Shown: positions 1 to 7,689 of the stretch, in pieces
Position numbering within the stretch: position 1 is the first letter of the stretch
Layout: each line of letters begins with the position of its first letter
Origin: Nemertoderma westbladi
Lineage: Eukaryota > Xenacoelomorpha > Nemertodermatida > Nemertodermatidae
NCBI GenBank assembly: GCA_032718475.1
Contig: JAUCBJ010005540.1
Coordinates: 1 to 24,626 of the forward strand
Reading direction: 5' to 3'
DNA length: 24,626 nucleotides
Made by a program: the position numbers and the translations under genes
Notes under the pieces: model-generated
Seen by the model: the letters and a program-made list of their open reading frames with translations, nothing else
Told to the model about the DNA's origin: nothing
The model's database searches: none

Positions 1-505
1 TTAGGTAACAGTTTATACTTTCGATAATTCAAGCAGTTTACGGTACAGCAGTATCTATCCAAAAATGCCGGTGTTTCTGGCTTAGACAGCAATAACAACA
101 AAGTAACAACTCTAAAACAGTAAGACTGAACACTCTCCTTATGATCGGCAGAAAAGCTACACGTCGACAGGAAAAACCGCCCTGATTGGCCCAAGCCAAA
201 CAAAGAACCACGCGGCCAATGGCTGTTTCCATGTCAGCAACCAGCTGCTAGATGTCGTAATATGAATCATCACGGCTAAGCTGTGAAAGGTGGTTGGTGC
301 ATTACAAGTTTTTGTCTTACCATGTCCACTAAAACACGTATATAGCAGAATTACTTTTATGTCCGTTAAAACCCCTGTAAAGGTACCTTGCGGGCGAGGG
401 GAATATATATACAGTTAGAAAACCTTTTTTAGAGTATTCCAGCGCCTGGGGGGGAACTGGCCAGCAAAGGCAAACGTATCAGTTATCCCACAAAAGCTTT
501 TACAA
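1..505. other. non-coding, no gene recognised
   Basis: No ORF here has recognisable similarity or a domain pattern. Two CCAAT-type motifs lie near 183-190 (GATTGG) and 213-219 (CCAATGG), and a short TATATATA tract lies near 403-411 just after a G-rich stretch. These could be promoter-like but nothing downstream makes a convincing gene. The segment ends at the 9-bp duplicated target site of the transposon that follows, so this is host DNA flanking the insertion. Confidence 0.5.
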
Positions 506-514
506 GTAAATTAA
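506..514. repeat. left target-site duplication GTAAATTAA
   Basis: This perfect 9-bp match to 2216-2224 abuts the first base of the left TIR. Choosing 9 bp, not 8, gives symmetrical element ends (GGGTGCA and TGCACCC). Confidence 0.85.
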
Positions 515-757
515 GGGTGCATGTAAAGAGCGGACTGCGGACTGCGGACTACGGACTGCGGATTGTCAATTAAAAGCTCAAATATGCGCGGTCAATTTGA
601 ATTATAGCATTATAATGTAAGAATCCGCTCTTTGTTGTCTGGACAAACGGCGGACTGAAGCCAGAAAATTGTAACCTGATTGGCTCAATCATTTACATAG
701 GCCCAAAGGGAACTTTCCTGAATCCTCTTATTGGCTTAAATGTTTTCATTGTGACAC
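515..757 (+). repeat. left terminal inverted repeat of the MULE-like element
   Basis: This pairs with 1969-2215 in inverted orientation. The outer part holds a run of short direct repeats of GCGGACT (about five copies, 529-565, the fourth reading ACGGACT and the last GCGGATT). Tandem subrepeats in a TIR are also known from foldback-type elements. Further in, the stretch with CCTGATTGGCTCAATCAT (about 676-693) is matched nearly base for base in the right arm. Similarity fades after about position 757. Confidence 0.8.
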
Positions 758-841
758 AGAGATGGAAACTTATTATTTTGAAAACCTATTATGTAGGCAG
801 TAGGAAGAACTCTTGAACTTTCAATAAAATCTCTCGGGTTA

Positions 842-979
842 AGGCCGGTTCACTCTTTTAAGCATGATTCATTCGTAACTCTACTTTGGATGAAGACTTT
901 GGGACTACTGTAGTACTGTATGTACTTCTGCTGCCGAAGCAGAGTTACGCTTATTGCTTAAAGGTGTGAACCGCGACCT
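842..979. mobile_element. 138-bp MITE-like inverted-repeat element flanked by TA
   Basis: The segment folds back on itself. AGGCCGGTTCAC at the left end matches the reverse complement of the right end (AGGTCGCGGTTCAC), and the pairing continues through TTTAAGCA and CGTAACTCT. A TA dinucleotide flanks each side (840-841 and 980-981), as expected for Tc1/mariner-type insertion. It sits inside the 1.7-kb element, beyond its left TIR. TA flanks are common by chance in AT-rich DNA, so the family assignment is weaker than the inverted repeat itself. Confidence 0.6.
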
Positions 980-1229
980 TATGAGATATTCCTTGTTTGC
1001 TTGTTACTGCCACTATTATGTCTCTGTTAGTTGAAACAAAATTGGAACATAATTGAAACATATTAGTCGTACATACTAGCAGACTAGTAGTGAAACATTA
1101 TTTTTCCAAGATTGACCGACTTATTAGCGTTCAAACATTTCCGACGATGACAACGACAGACGGGTCCACCACTTATACCCATATGCTAAGGCTCACCTGG
1201 ACTTACGTTGCTCGCTCCACAGTTAATCG

Positions 1230-1505
1230 CCCATGTGAAGAATACCAGGATTTCACTTTTCGGTCGACTTTTTATTGGAATTTTATATATGAAGATTATT
1301 TATTTTTTTTAATTTATCTTTATTAAGTGTTTTATATCGCTTATTTCTGTCTTATAACCTGTACATATACTAATTCGTTTATTGTTTTGGTTAGATTCAG
1401 CCCTTCTGTAACCTGTATATTTGGTGAAAACCTGGTATTCTTCACCTGGGAGTAACTGCAAAGTGAAATATAACGGCAGAAAGTCTGGTATACTTCACAT
1501 GGGCC
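1230..1505. mobile_element. nested inverted-repeat element, about 276 bp, with 10-bp direct flank
   Basis: CCCATGTGAAGAATACCAG at 1230-1248 is inverted at 1485-1503 with one mismatch. The same flanking word, CAGTTAATCG, lies in direct orientation immediately outside the left arm (1220-1229) and two bases outside the right arm (1506-1515), as a target-site duplication would. A second, more degenerate inverted copy of the same arm is at 1431-1450, and an inverted ATTTCACTTT/AAAGTGAAAT pair lies inside. The flank of 8-10 bp would suit hAT or MULE families. No ORF inside looks like a transposase; the 78-codon reading frame that spans part of it starts in the host element. Confidence 0.6.
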
Positions 1506-1968
1506 CAGTTAATCGTATGTCAGTGTCAGATATGTAGGATATCACAGCCCACAATAAAAAAGCATTAAAAAAAGCACTAGCCGATCAGGTGTTCGTGGTT
1601 TTCATTTTAAGGCTGTCATAAAAATTTGGACAGAATTAAATGCCAGTAATTAGATGCGTCCTATTGGATGCTATTTATAGATCCACACCCCTTTTCTTTG
1701 CCCCTCTTCCCCCTTTTCTTACGCTCTCTTACCCCCAGCACAGAGAAGATCTTCCCCCAGCTCCTGCGCTTAGGATGTCCGAATATTCGCTCTTTTATAC
1801 AGTATTTGCGAACAGACAACTGTGACATAAACTCTAAAGGCAGGAAGTATATAAAAATATTTATTGAAATAAATAATCTGAAAATCCGTAGAATGTTGAT
1901 TATATAGTAGGCCCTTAATCAACAGTCCACCTAATTACTGTATAGGATAATTATTTCCTGTATTACAG

Positions 1969-2215
1969 TGTTGCACAATGGTAAACATTTAAAAGCCAAA
2001 TGGGATGATTCATTCTTTAAGTTACCTTTCAGCTTCAGCCTATGTACATGATTGAGCCAATCAGGTTACAATTTACCGGCTTCAGTCCGCCATTTGTCCA
2101 GACAACAAAGAGCGGATTCTCAGTTTGGAAGTCGATAATTCAAATTGACCGCGCGGATTTTGGCAATCCCCAGTCCGTAGTCCGCCAGTCCGCAGTCCGC
2201 TCTTTACATGCACCC
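1969..2215 (-). repeat. right terminal inverted repeat of the MULE-like element
   Basis: This is the inverted partner of 515-757. The outer 16 bp match perfectly. The GGACT subrepeats are present in a slightly rearranged form (about 2170-2202 on the opposite strand). It is followed directly by the second copy of the 9-bp target duplication. Confidence 0.8.
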
Positions 2216-2224
2216 GTAAATTAA
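2216..2224. repeat. right target-site duplication GTAAATTAA
   Basis: This perfect 9-bp copy of 506-514 abuts the end of the right TIR. Confidence 0.85.
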
Positions 2225-2690
2225 TTGTTCATGATAAAATAAATAAATATATAAGTGATCAGCTGATTCTGGATGTAAAGTGCAAACTGCCAAGTCTGCA
2301 TGTGCCAACATACAGACATACTGATACTGAAGTACAGAGTAAGGCTGCCTGGACGGCCATGGCTGCATGGTACTGCAGTACCGGTAGTCCTACTGCTGTA
2401 CTGTGTGCACTGGTAGAGTAGGAGAGTGGTCAGGTGGAACCGTACCAGTACTGCTATACTCTGCTGCAGTGCTGCAGTGAGCAGTGATGCAGTTCAGCAG
2501 ATGGTATCGCAATTGACAGATTGAGGACTAACGTGTTTCAGGGCCTCCACCAACTACAGAACTACCTGCCAGCCTGCCTGCCTGCTGCCTGCAGTAGGCC
2601 TAGCCAGACAGTGTGCTACAGTAGCAGTCAGGCAGTACCGGTACTGTCAGACTGTAGTTGGTAGTACTGGTGCAGTGTTGACCGTTGGTG
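2225..2690. repeat. palindrome-rich low-complexity DNA (GTAC/CTGCAG words)
   Basis: The stretch is built from overlapping short words such as GTACTG, CTGCAG, CAGTAC and CCTGCC, with no ORF of note. It contains perfect palindromes: GTACTGCAGTAC at 2370-2381 and CAGTACCGGTACTG at 2633-2646. It also holds TACCGGTA at 2379 and 2636 and TAGGCCTA at 2595. A run of CCTGCC/CTGCCTG repeats lies near 2567-2594. This looks like cryptically simple sequence, not a gene. Confidence 0.55.
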
Positions 2691-2698
2691 TTGGACCA

Positions 2699-3040
2699 TG
2701 GCCGAACAAGGGATTTGTATAACAGGGTCAGAGGGTAAACATCGGAGCTTCCCAATATGTAAAAGTTCTTCGTAATAAATATGTCGCATATGGCATGGGC
2801 TGCAGTCTGTGCAGTGAGTTGTGCTTGTGAAGGACAAGTTTGGTGTAAATGTAATTCCCAAATCACGTTCCTCGGTTGCCGATAAAAGTGTCCGTCCATT
2901 CATTTTGTAAAAAGTTGCTTGGGGATTTCTAGAACCTAGATGCATGACCTTGCACTTGGAGTCATTGAACTGAGGACTGCAATTTCCAATGGTTACAACA
3001 TTCCACCAGCGTCTAGATCAACTTGTAAGGCCTGTGTGTC
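2699..3040 (-). pseudogene. LINE reverse-transcriptase fragment, frameshifted
   Basis: Read on the minus strand, three frames in succession give a recognisable piece of a non-LTR retrotransposon RT between the catalytic palm and the thumb. First comes DTQALQVDLD (about 3041-3011). After a frameshift come FNDSKCKVMHLGSRNP, a MNGRTL-like segment and an ERDLGITFTPNLSF-like segment (about 2975-2830). After a second frameshift near 2830-2820 comes LLYKSLVRP, ending near 2699. This order (LQ-DLD, then KCKVMHLG, then DLG, then YKSLVRP) is typical of CR1/Jockey-like elements. With at least two frameshifts and both ends missing it cannot encode a working protein. It preserves exactly the segment that the larger LINE downstream has lost, but its residues indicate a different family. 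Confidence 0.75.
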
Positions 3041-3049
3041 AGTAATAAA

Positions 3050-3540
3050 TTGTTTCATTATCAATAGTGCCATTGCCATAGTATAAATAAGGCGTTTTGT
3101 TTTATTCATTGTTCAACTTTATCCTGTTTTATTATGTGCCGTTTTATTTATTCGCTTCAATGACAGCGGTGTCTCCATCCAAATAATATAATACCGGTAC
3201 TGTAATATAATATAAATATAGCTTATACAATACAGCAATATGTAAATAAATAAACTGACTAACCAATAGCAATTTAGACTGATCAGCTGATAGCTGGGAC
3301 TGTCTGACTGTGGTAGCCAGGATAGCCTACCTGCCTACTTCATAACAGCATAAGGCTAAATACTTAGGCCTAGGCCTAAATAAATGACCAGTTGCAATCA
3401 GCCAGTGTGAGTTTCCGTTCTGCCTCATGCATGTCCAGTTGGTTTTATTGTGTTCAGGTGTTGCTGTGCTGTTGGTCTGATGAACGCATGTCTGCTGTCG
3501 AGTCGTGCTCTGTCTCAGTCTCACTATCTGCCTGGTGCTA
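3050..3540. other. AT-rich non-coding DNA
   Basis: No gene is recognisable. The stretch contains A/T-rich runs with several AATAAA-like words, one TACCGGTA at 3192, a tandem pair of TAGGCCTA at 3365-3378, and the palindromic word TGATCAGCTGAT at 3280-3291, which also occurs at 2256-2267. Confidence 0.5.
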
Positions 3541-3549
3541 GGTTCGGCT

Positions 3550-3815
3550 GATTTATGCGCCAGGCAAATATGTACGCCGGGTGTGCTGGGCTGATTCCTG
3601 CTCCGGCGCCGGGTCAATTTCTGCAGCGACAACGCCGGGAATATTTCGACGCCTGCTGCGCCGAGCGCAGCATCTCTGTCATTGTGAGTGCTCCGCCGGC
3701 TACGCCGGCATAGCACATTTCTGCGCCGACCCTTCCGGCTCATTACCCGGCGTAGCACATTTCTGCGCCAGCTCCCGGCGCAAGTTCTAGTGCTGCGCCG
3801 AACGTGTTCGGCGTA
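3550..3815. repeat. CpG-rich degenerate tandem repeat block
   Basis: A sharp GC- and CpG-rich island sits in otherwise AT-rich DNA. The clearest unit is GCCGGC-A/G-TAGCACATTTCTGCGCC, present near 3704-3727 and about 3747-3769 (42-bp spacing). More degenerate relatives (GCCGGG with ATTTCTGC or ATATTTCG) lie near 3575-3590, 3607-3625 and 3630-3660. A minus-strand open frame of 163 codons crosses it (3327-3818). Its product is arginine-rich and repetitive, as any frame through CGCC-rich repeats would be, so I do not call a gene. Confidence 0.6.
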
Positions 3816-4066
3816 CATGTAATACTTTTCAATAGGGGCTACCGGTACTGCTAAGAGTTTTATTAATTCGGGCCCAGCCCAGACTGTCTGATTGTCCTCT
3901 GGTCCTGTCGTAGGCTTAGTTTTATTTCTGTAACTCCCTAGCCCTGTAGCCAGCTTCAGTGTTCAGCTAGCAGCCTAACGCCCACGGCCCAACGCCAGAA
4001 CGCTATTGGTCAGCAGCCGGAGTGCCGGCCAGGCTGCAAATGGAGTGCAAAAATCGCAACTCGTTG

Positions 4067-4193
4067 TGCGCGGTTTTGAAATAGTGCGCGGTAAAAGTGC
4101 GCGGAATTAAAATAAAAGTGCGCGGAATTGTGAGAAAAACACCAAAAGTGCGCGGTAATCTGTGCATAATATTAAAAGTCATAAAGTGCGCTG
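4067..4193 (+). repeat. cluster of TGCGCGG motifs with variable spacers
   Basis: TGCGCGG occurs at 4067, 4085, 4098, 4119 and 4149, mostly preceded by AG or AAAAG, with a decayed copy (TGCGCT) at 4187. Further copies lie at 4589 and 4607 and a variant (TGCGCGT) at 4548. Spacings of 13 to 30 bp are irregular, so this is a motif cluster more than a strict tandem repeat. The two groups flank the CACTCGC repeats at 4258-4435. Confidence 0.65.
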
Positions 4194-4257
4194 ATGAGGT
4201 GTAAAAAAGTTATAGTGTGTGTGCAAAACTGCAATTTAATGAGAAAAATAATTAGCC

Positions 4258-4435
4258 TTAAAAAATTTCACTCGCTTTGCTCGCGTTTCTTTTCCATTTT
4301 GCATTGTTAAAATAAAAAAATTTCACTTGCTTCTCTCGCGTTTTTTTTTCATTTTAACCCTACTGACCTACATGATTCATTAAAAAATTTCACTCGCTTC
4401 GCTCGCGTTTTGTTTTCATTTTACATTGCTTAAAT
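4258..4435 (+). repeat. three copies of a CACTCGC-type repeat of about 55-70 bp
   Basis: Three direct copies begin near 4258, 4313 and 4381. Each has an A-run, then ATTTCACTCGCTT, a G/C-containing centre with GCTCGCG, then a T-run and CATTTT-ACATTG or a variant. The third copy is the most regular, with the hairpin-prone word CGCTTCGCTCGCG. The second has substitutions (CACTTGC, TCTCTCGCG) and extra sequence before the next copy. Confidence 0.65.
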
Positions 4436-4804
4436 TAATTTTTTATTTCTTTACGTTAATATACAGTAATAAACTGATAAATATCGGTAATACTTTTATT
4501 TATTTATTCGTATGTTTGTGTGAATTGAATTGTTTTTCAGCTTGGTGTGCGCGTTTTTTCAGTCCATGTGCGGTATATTGTCAGATATTGCGCGGCTGAA
4601 AAATTGTGCGCGGTTCAGTGGTGGTTTGCAGCCTGGTATGTCGGTAGGCCTAGGCCTAGCGAAAGTACCGGTCTGCATACTGGACATGAATCAAAGTTTT
4701 TATTTTATTTTTATTATTATCACTCTATGTATTTATAAAAATTAAATTAAAAGTACATGAGGAGAGAAAACAACCAGGTTATTAAAAATTAAACACTTAT
4801 GGTT

Positions 4805-4816
4805 GCCCGAGCAGGC
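4805..4816 (-). other. possible 3'-UTR stem-loop of the LINE
   Basis: On the minus strand GCCTGCTCGGGC can fold into a short hairpin (five pairs including one G-T, loop of two). It lies about 330 nt after the RT stop codon. Some LINE reverse transcriptases recognise a stem-loop near the 3' end of their RNA (established); that this one does so is inference. Confidence 0.3.
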
Positions 4817-5146
4817 TCTAAAATTACACAAAAATACAGAAATATATTCTACAAAATAAAATTAAAATTAACGCAACAATGTCATAGTCTACGAATTTCT
4901 GAAAATTGATAAAAAAAAAATAATAAATAAATTTGGTGCAGTGAATAAAGATATCCTATTTACATTCAAAATAAAAAAGCATAAAACGGTGCAGTAGAAT
5001 AGACAGAAGCAGTGCTGAAAATATAAAATCAAATAAATACAAGGGTACAGTAAACAGTAAGCTATGTGCAATAAAATATTCACAATAAAAATTGATTGTT
5101 ATGATTCACAAAAATAATAAAAAAAAAAATAAAAATATGCGCATGT

Positions 5147-7033
5147 TTACAAATTTCTATTAAATTTACAAAAAGATAGCAGGTCAAGGTCTTTAAGCTT
5201 TTTGGAAAATAAAAATTTACTTTCAGTATTGACAGTTTCCGATGGGAGCCAGTTCCAAATTGGAACTACTCGGTGGGCAAAATTATTCTTGCACATTAGA
5301 AGCCTCGACTGTTTATGGTAGAGTTTAAGCTCGTGACCTCTAAGTCCAGCTCTCGGCGCAATAGTGAAGAAATCGTTCAAATTTAAGTCGATATTACTGT
5401 AAACTATAGAATGTGCCATTTTTAAGTCAAAAATAACACGGCGCACTTCGAGAGGTTGTAGTTTTAATATCCTAATCCTATCTAAATAACCTACAGGTTC
5501 CAAATTGCACCGTCGAAAAAGTCGGCGCGTAAAATATCTTTGTACACGCTCAAGGAGATCAATTGCTCCAACATGATAGGGCGACCAAACAGAGGTGCAA
5601 TATTCTAATAAAGGTCGTACATAGGATTTAAAAGCAGTGAGAAAGGCACGAGTATTATTTGTACAGAAGCATCTGAAAATAATATTTACAATCTTGAACG
5701 CCTTGGAAACTTGTTCACGACAATATAGGTTAAAATTTAAGTCACTGCACATGGTAATGTGGAATGCGAATGTGAATATGTGGTAATATGGCAACTTAAC
5801 ATCATCAGCGAACAAATTACACGTCACAAAATGCACCACATCTGGTAAGTCGTTAATAAAAATTATAAACAACATCGGCCCTAATACTGTTCCTTGAGGA
5901 GTGCCCGAAATGACGTCACATACGGTAGAAAAGGCATTACCAACAACAACTTGTTGAGTTCGATTCGTTAAAAAAGCTGTGAACCATAATATAAGATTCC
6001 CAGAAATCCCATAACTGGCTAATTTAGCGATAAGTTTACTGTGCACCACCGAATCAAAAGCCTTAGAGAAATCAATATACACTACATCTATACTCTTTCT
6101 TTTATCTAGTAAATTGCACCATTCATTAACACAGTTCAATAGTTGGGTACAGGTCGAACGTTTTTTCAGGAAACCATGCTGTGCCTTGTTTATAAGTTTG
6201 TGCAAATATAAATACGATAACAATTCATCTTTAATGCACAATTCCATTACTTTACATGCTATGCAAGTAAGTGAAACAGGCCTGTAATTATAAGGGTCGG
6301 AAGCATCATTTTTCTTATACACAGGTACAACATATGCTGTCAACCAAATAGTAGGTAAAGCATGGCTGATAAAAGAAACCTGAAAAATAACCGATAATGG
6401 GGCAGCAAGACACGATGCAAGTTTTGAATACAAAAAGCTAGGAAAATTGTCTGGCGTTCGACTTGTTTTGGCACCAATTTTATTTAGCACAGCAAATACA
6501 TTTACTGGAGAAAAATCGATAGTAGACTTATTGGCATTTAATGGGGCTCGCCTTGCAAACATGGGAGTATTCCCATTATCTACTGTAAAGTTTTCGGCGA
6601 AAACTTGGGAAAGAATATTAGCTTTCTCCAAGTCATCAACGACTGTAGCACCTTTGTATTTGAATGGGGAAATTCCTGATTTAAGATTACGTTTATTGTT
6701 TATGTAACTAAAAATGTCACTTAAATTACCAGATGAAAGAATGCGGTTTTCCCTAATGCAAGCAGCTCTAAAGGTAGCACGCGAGGCCGCTTTAGCACAT
6801 TTTTTGTACTCCTTTTCACCATTGACAGTGTGGCGTCGCCGCCAAAGATGTTTCTTTTTACGTTGCAATAATCTTACAAACTCAGGGAAAACGTTATTCT
6901 TCTTACTTTTACAAACATTAAAAGGTATAAATTTCTTAATACCATTACTAATGATTGCACCAAACCCATCTGCCATCCCAAAAATCATTAACAGAGACAC
7001 AATTTTCAAATAATAAATTCCAGTTAGTGTCAT
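5147..7033 (-). pseudogene. LINE reverse transcriptase ORF with internal deletion
   Basis: This 628-codon frame encodes the RT of a non-LTR retrotransposon, which copies element RNA into DNA at a nicked chromosomal site. Visible motifs, numbered in the frame: YNYRPVSLT (248-256), QHGFLKKRST (285-294), catalytic motif A VYIDFSKAFDS (318-328, Asp321), GTPQGTVLGPMLFIIFINDLP region (377-397), motif C FADD (408-411), and the thumb segment AFKSYVRPLLEYCTSVWSPY (467-486). Only 60 residues separate FADD from YVRPLLEY. In related elements this distance is about twice that and holds the LQ-DLD and KC-VLH segments, so 60-70 residues appear to be deleted. In their place is a short His/Phe/Thr-rich filler (residues 415-430). 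The first 20 or so residues are read from a frame that should belong to the endonuclease linker, so the listed Met is not a natural start. Confidence 0.8.
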
Positions 7034-7385
7034 TTAAGTATTCAGAAAAACCTTCATAATTACCTTGTTTAAAATCATAAAAACCAACATCGGATGTGGA
7101 ATCAATACGATTAGATGATAAAATATTAAAAACAACAGTACTGTGGTCGCTAGTAGCAAACGGTTCAGTAACATCAATACTTGAAATAAAAATATCCTCA
7201 GTACAAAATACAAGATCTAAGATATTATTACCCCTAGTGGGTTTCAATTGCAACTGTTTCAGACTGTTATCTAAAAAACATTCAGAAAATAAATTGTAAG
7301 TAGCATTATCTGGATGTGACATATTTTCCCAATCAATGTCTGGCAAGTTAAAGGTTAAAGTTCTGTCAAATTTCAATAAACTCAA
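6948..7385 (-). pseudogene. LINE endonuclease domain, C-terminal part only
   Basis: The 145-codon frame matches the end of an APE-type LINE endonuclease: FNLPDIDWEN (12-21), PTRGNNILDLVF (49-60), and SDHS (79-82) with the conserved catalytic His81. The usual GDFN motif reads LTFN, so its Asp is lost at the truncation point, and the upstream catalytic residues are absent. Homology continues as a linker (NYEGFSEYLNDTNWNLLF) up to VNDFW near 6980. The reading then shifts: the natural continuation, FGAIISNGIKKFIP, lies in the overlapping RT frame from about 6964. One small indel between about 6980 and 6964 therefore separates two halves of a single ancestral ORF2. Confidence 0.75.
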
Positions 7386-7539
7386 ATTTCATACTGACCA
7401 CAGAACCAAGGCCGCTAGTGATTGACACTGTCGCGGTGCATATTTCGGTCCCATTGCATTTGCTTACAATTAATTATTTATATACAAGTGTAGTTTTATG
7501 TAGACTACACTGTCAGACTGTTTACACTTTTTGTAGGTA

Positions 7540-7668
7540 TGCGTTTCTCACTCGTTTGTACTCTTTTGTAGGCCTACTATTTTTGCACTCTTTTGTACTA
7601 TTTTTGCACTTTATTGTACTCTTTTGTAGGCCTACTCTTTTGTACTATTTTGTACTTTTTTGTACAGA
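7540..7668 (+). repeat. degenerate pyrimidine-rich minisatellite (TTTTGTACT)
   Basis: Short units of about 10-15 bp, such as TTTTGTACTC, TTTTTGCACT and TTTTGTAGGCCTAC, follow one another about ten times with small length changes. Two units contain TAGGCCTA (7569-7576 and 7627-7634) where the others have TAC. A plus-strand open frame of 89 codons (7418-7687) runs through it. Its product is a Leu/Phe/Tyr-rich repeat with no recognisable domain, so no gene is called. Confidence 0.6.
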
Positions 7669-7689
7669 TTCGTCGGACCGCGAATAGGC

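Larger units (their letters stand above)
515..2215. mobile_element. non-autonomous MULE-like DNA transposon, 1.7 kb, long TIRs
   Basis: The two ends are inverted copies of each other. The outermost bases are GGGTGCATGTAAAGAG at 515-530 and the reverse complement at 2200-2215. The match continues inward, with gaps, for about 245 bp on each side. The element is bracketed by a perfect 9-bp direct repeat, GTAAATTAA, at 506-514 and 2216-2224. A 9-bp target duplication with TIRs of this length is characteristic of Mutator-like elements (established knowledge); 8-9 bp is also reported for Merlin. The interior has no ORF that looks like a transposase, so it would need enzyme from elsewhere. The two TIRs differ by scattered substitutions and small indels, so it is not a very recent insertion. 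Two smaller inverted-repeat elements are nested inside. Confidence 0.85.
4683..7389 (-). mobile_element. 5'-truncated CR1/Jockey-like LINE
   Basis: On the minus strand the order is: end of an apurinic-type endonuclease domain, linker, reverse transcriptase, C-terminal tail, then about 450 bp of 3' UTR ending in an A-rich stretch (minus-strand AATAATAAAAATAAAATAAA, about 4694-4713). The 5' half of the endonuclease and any ORF1 are missing, a usual result of incomplete reverse transcription. The word CATACTG occurs at both candidate boundaries (4676-4682 and 7390-7396) and may be the target-site duplication. That boundary choice is tentative, because recognisable endonuclease homology only begins near 7355. 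The copy carries a frameshift and an internal deletion, so it cannot move on its own. Confidence 0.75.

Noticed and set aside
38-232. 64-codon minus-strand ORF near the left edge
   Set aside because: A Cys/Leu-rich stretch suggests a membrane segment but there is no homology and no supporting context.
1090-1326. 78-codon plus-strand ORF inside the MULE-like element
   Set aside because: It crosses the boundary of a nested inverted-repeat element and shows no transposase motif.
1640-1907. Two overlapping short plus-strand ORFs (61 and 79 codons)
   Set aside because: They are driven by a pyrimidine-rich stretch, with no recognisable domain, inside a non-autonomous transposon.
3327-3818. 163-codon minus-strand ORF
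   Set aside because: The frame is Arg/Ser/Thr-rich and repetitive because it crosses CGCC-rich repeats. No domain or homology was recognised.
4889-5083. 64-codon minus-strand ORF after the RT
   Set aside because: It is AT-rich 3' UTR of the LINE with a low-complexity Phe/Leu/Cys product.
6447-7299. Plus-strand ORFs opposite the LINE
   Set aside because: They are antisense shadows of the RT and endonuclease frames, with no motifs of their own.
7418-7687. 89-codon plus-strand ORF, Leu/Phe/Tyr-rich, could be read as membrane protein
   Set aside because: Its hydrophobic part is the translation of the degenerate TTTTGTACT minisatellite.
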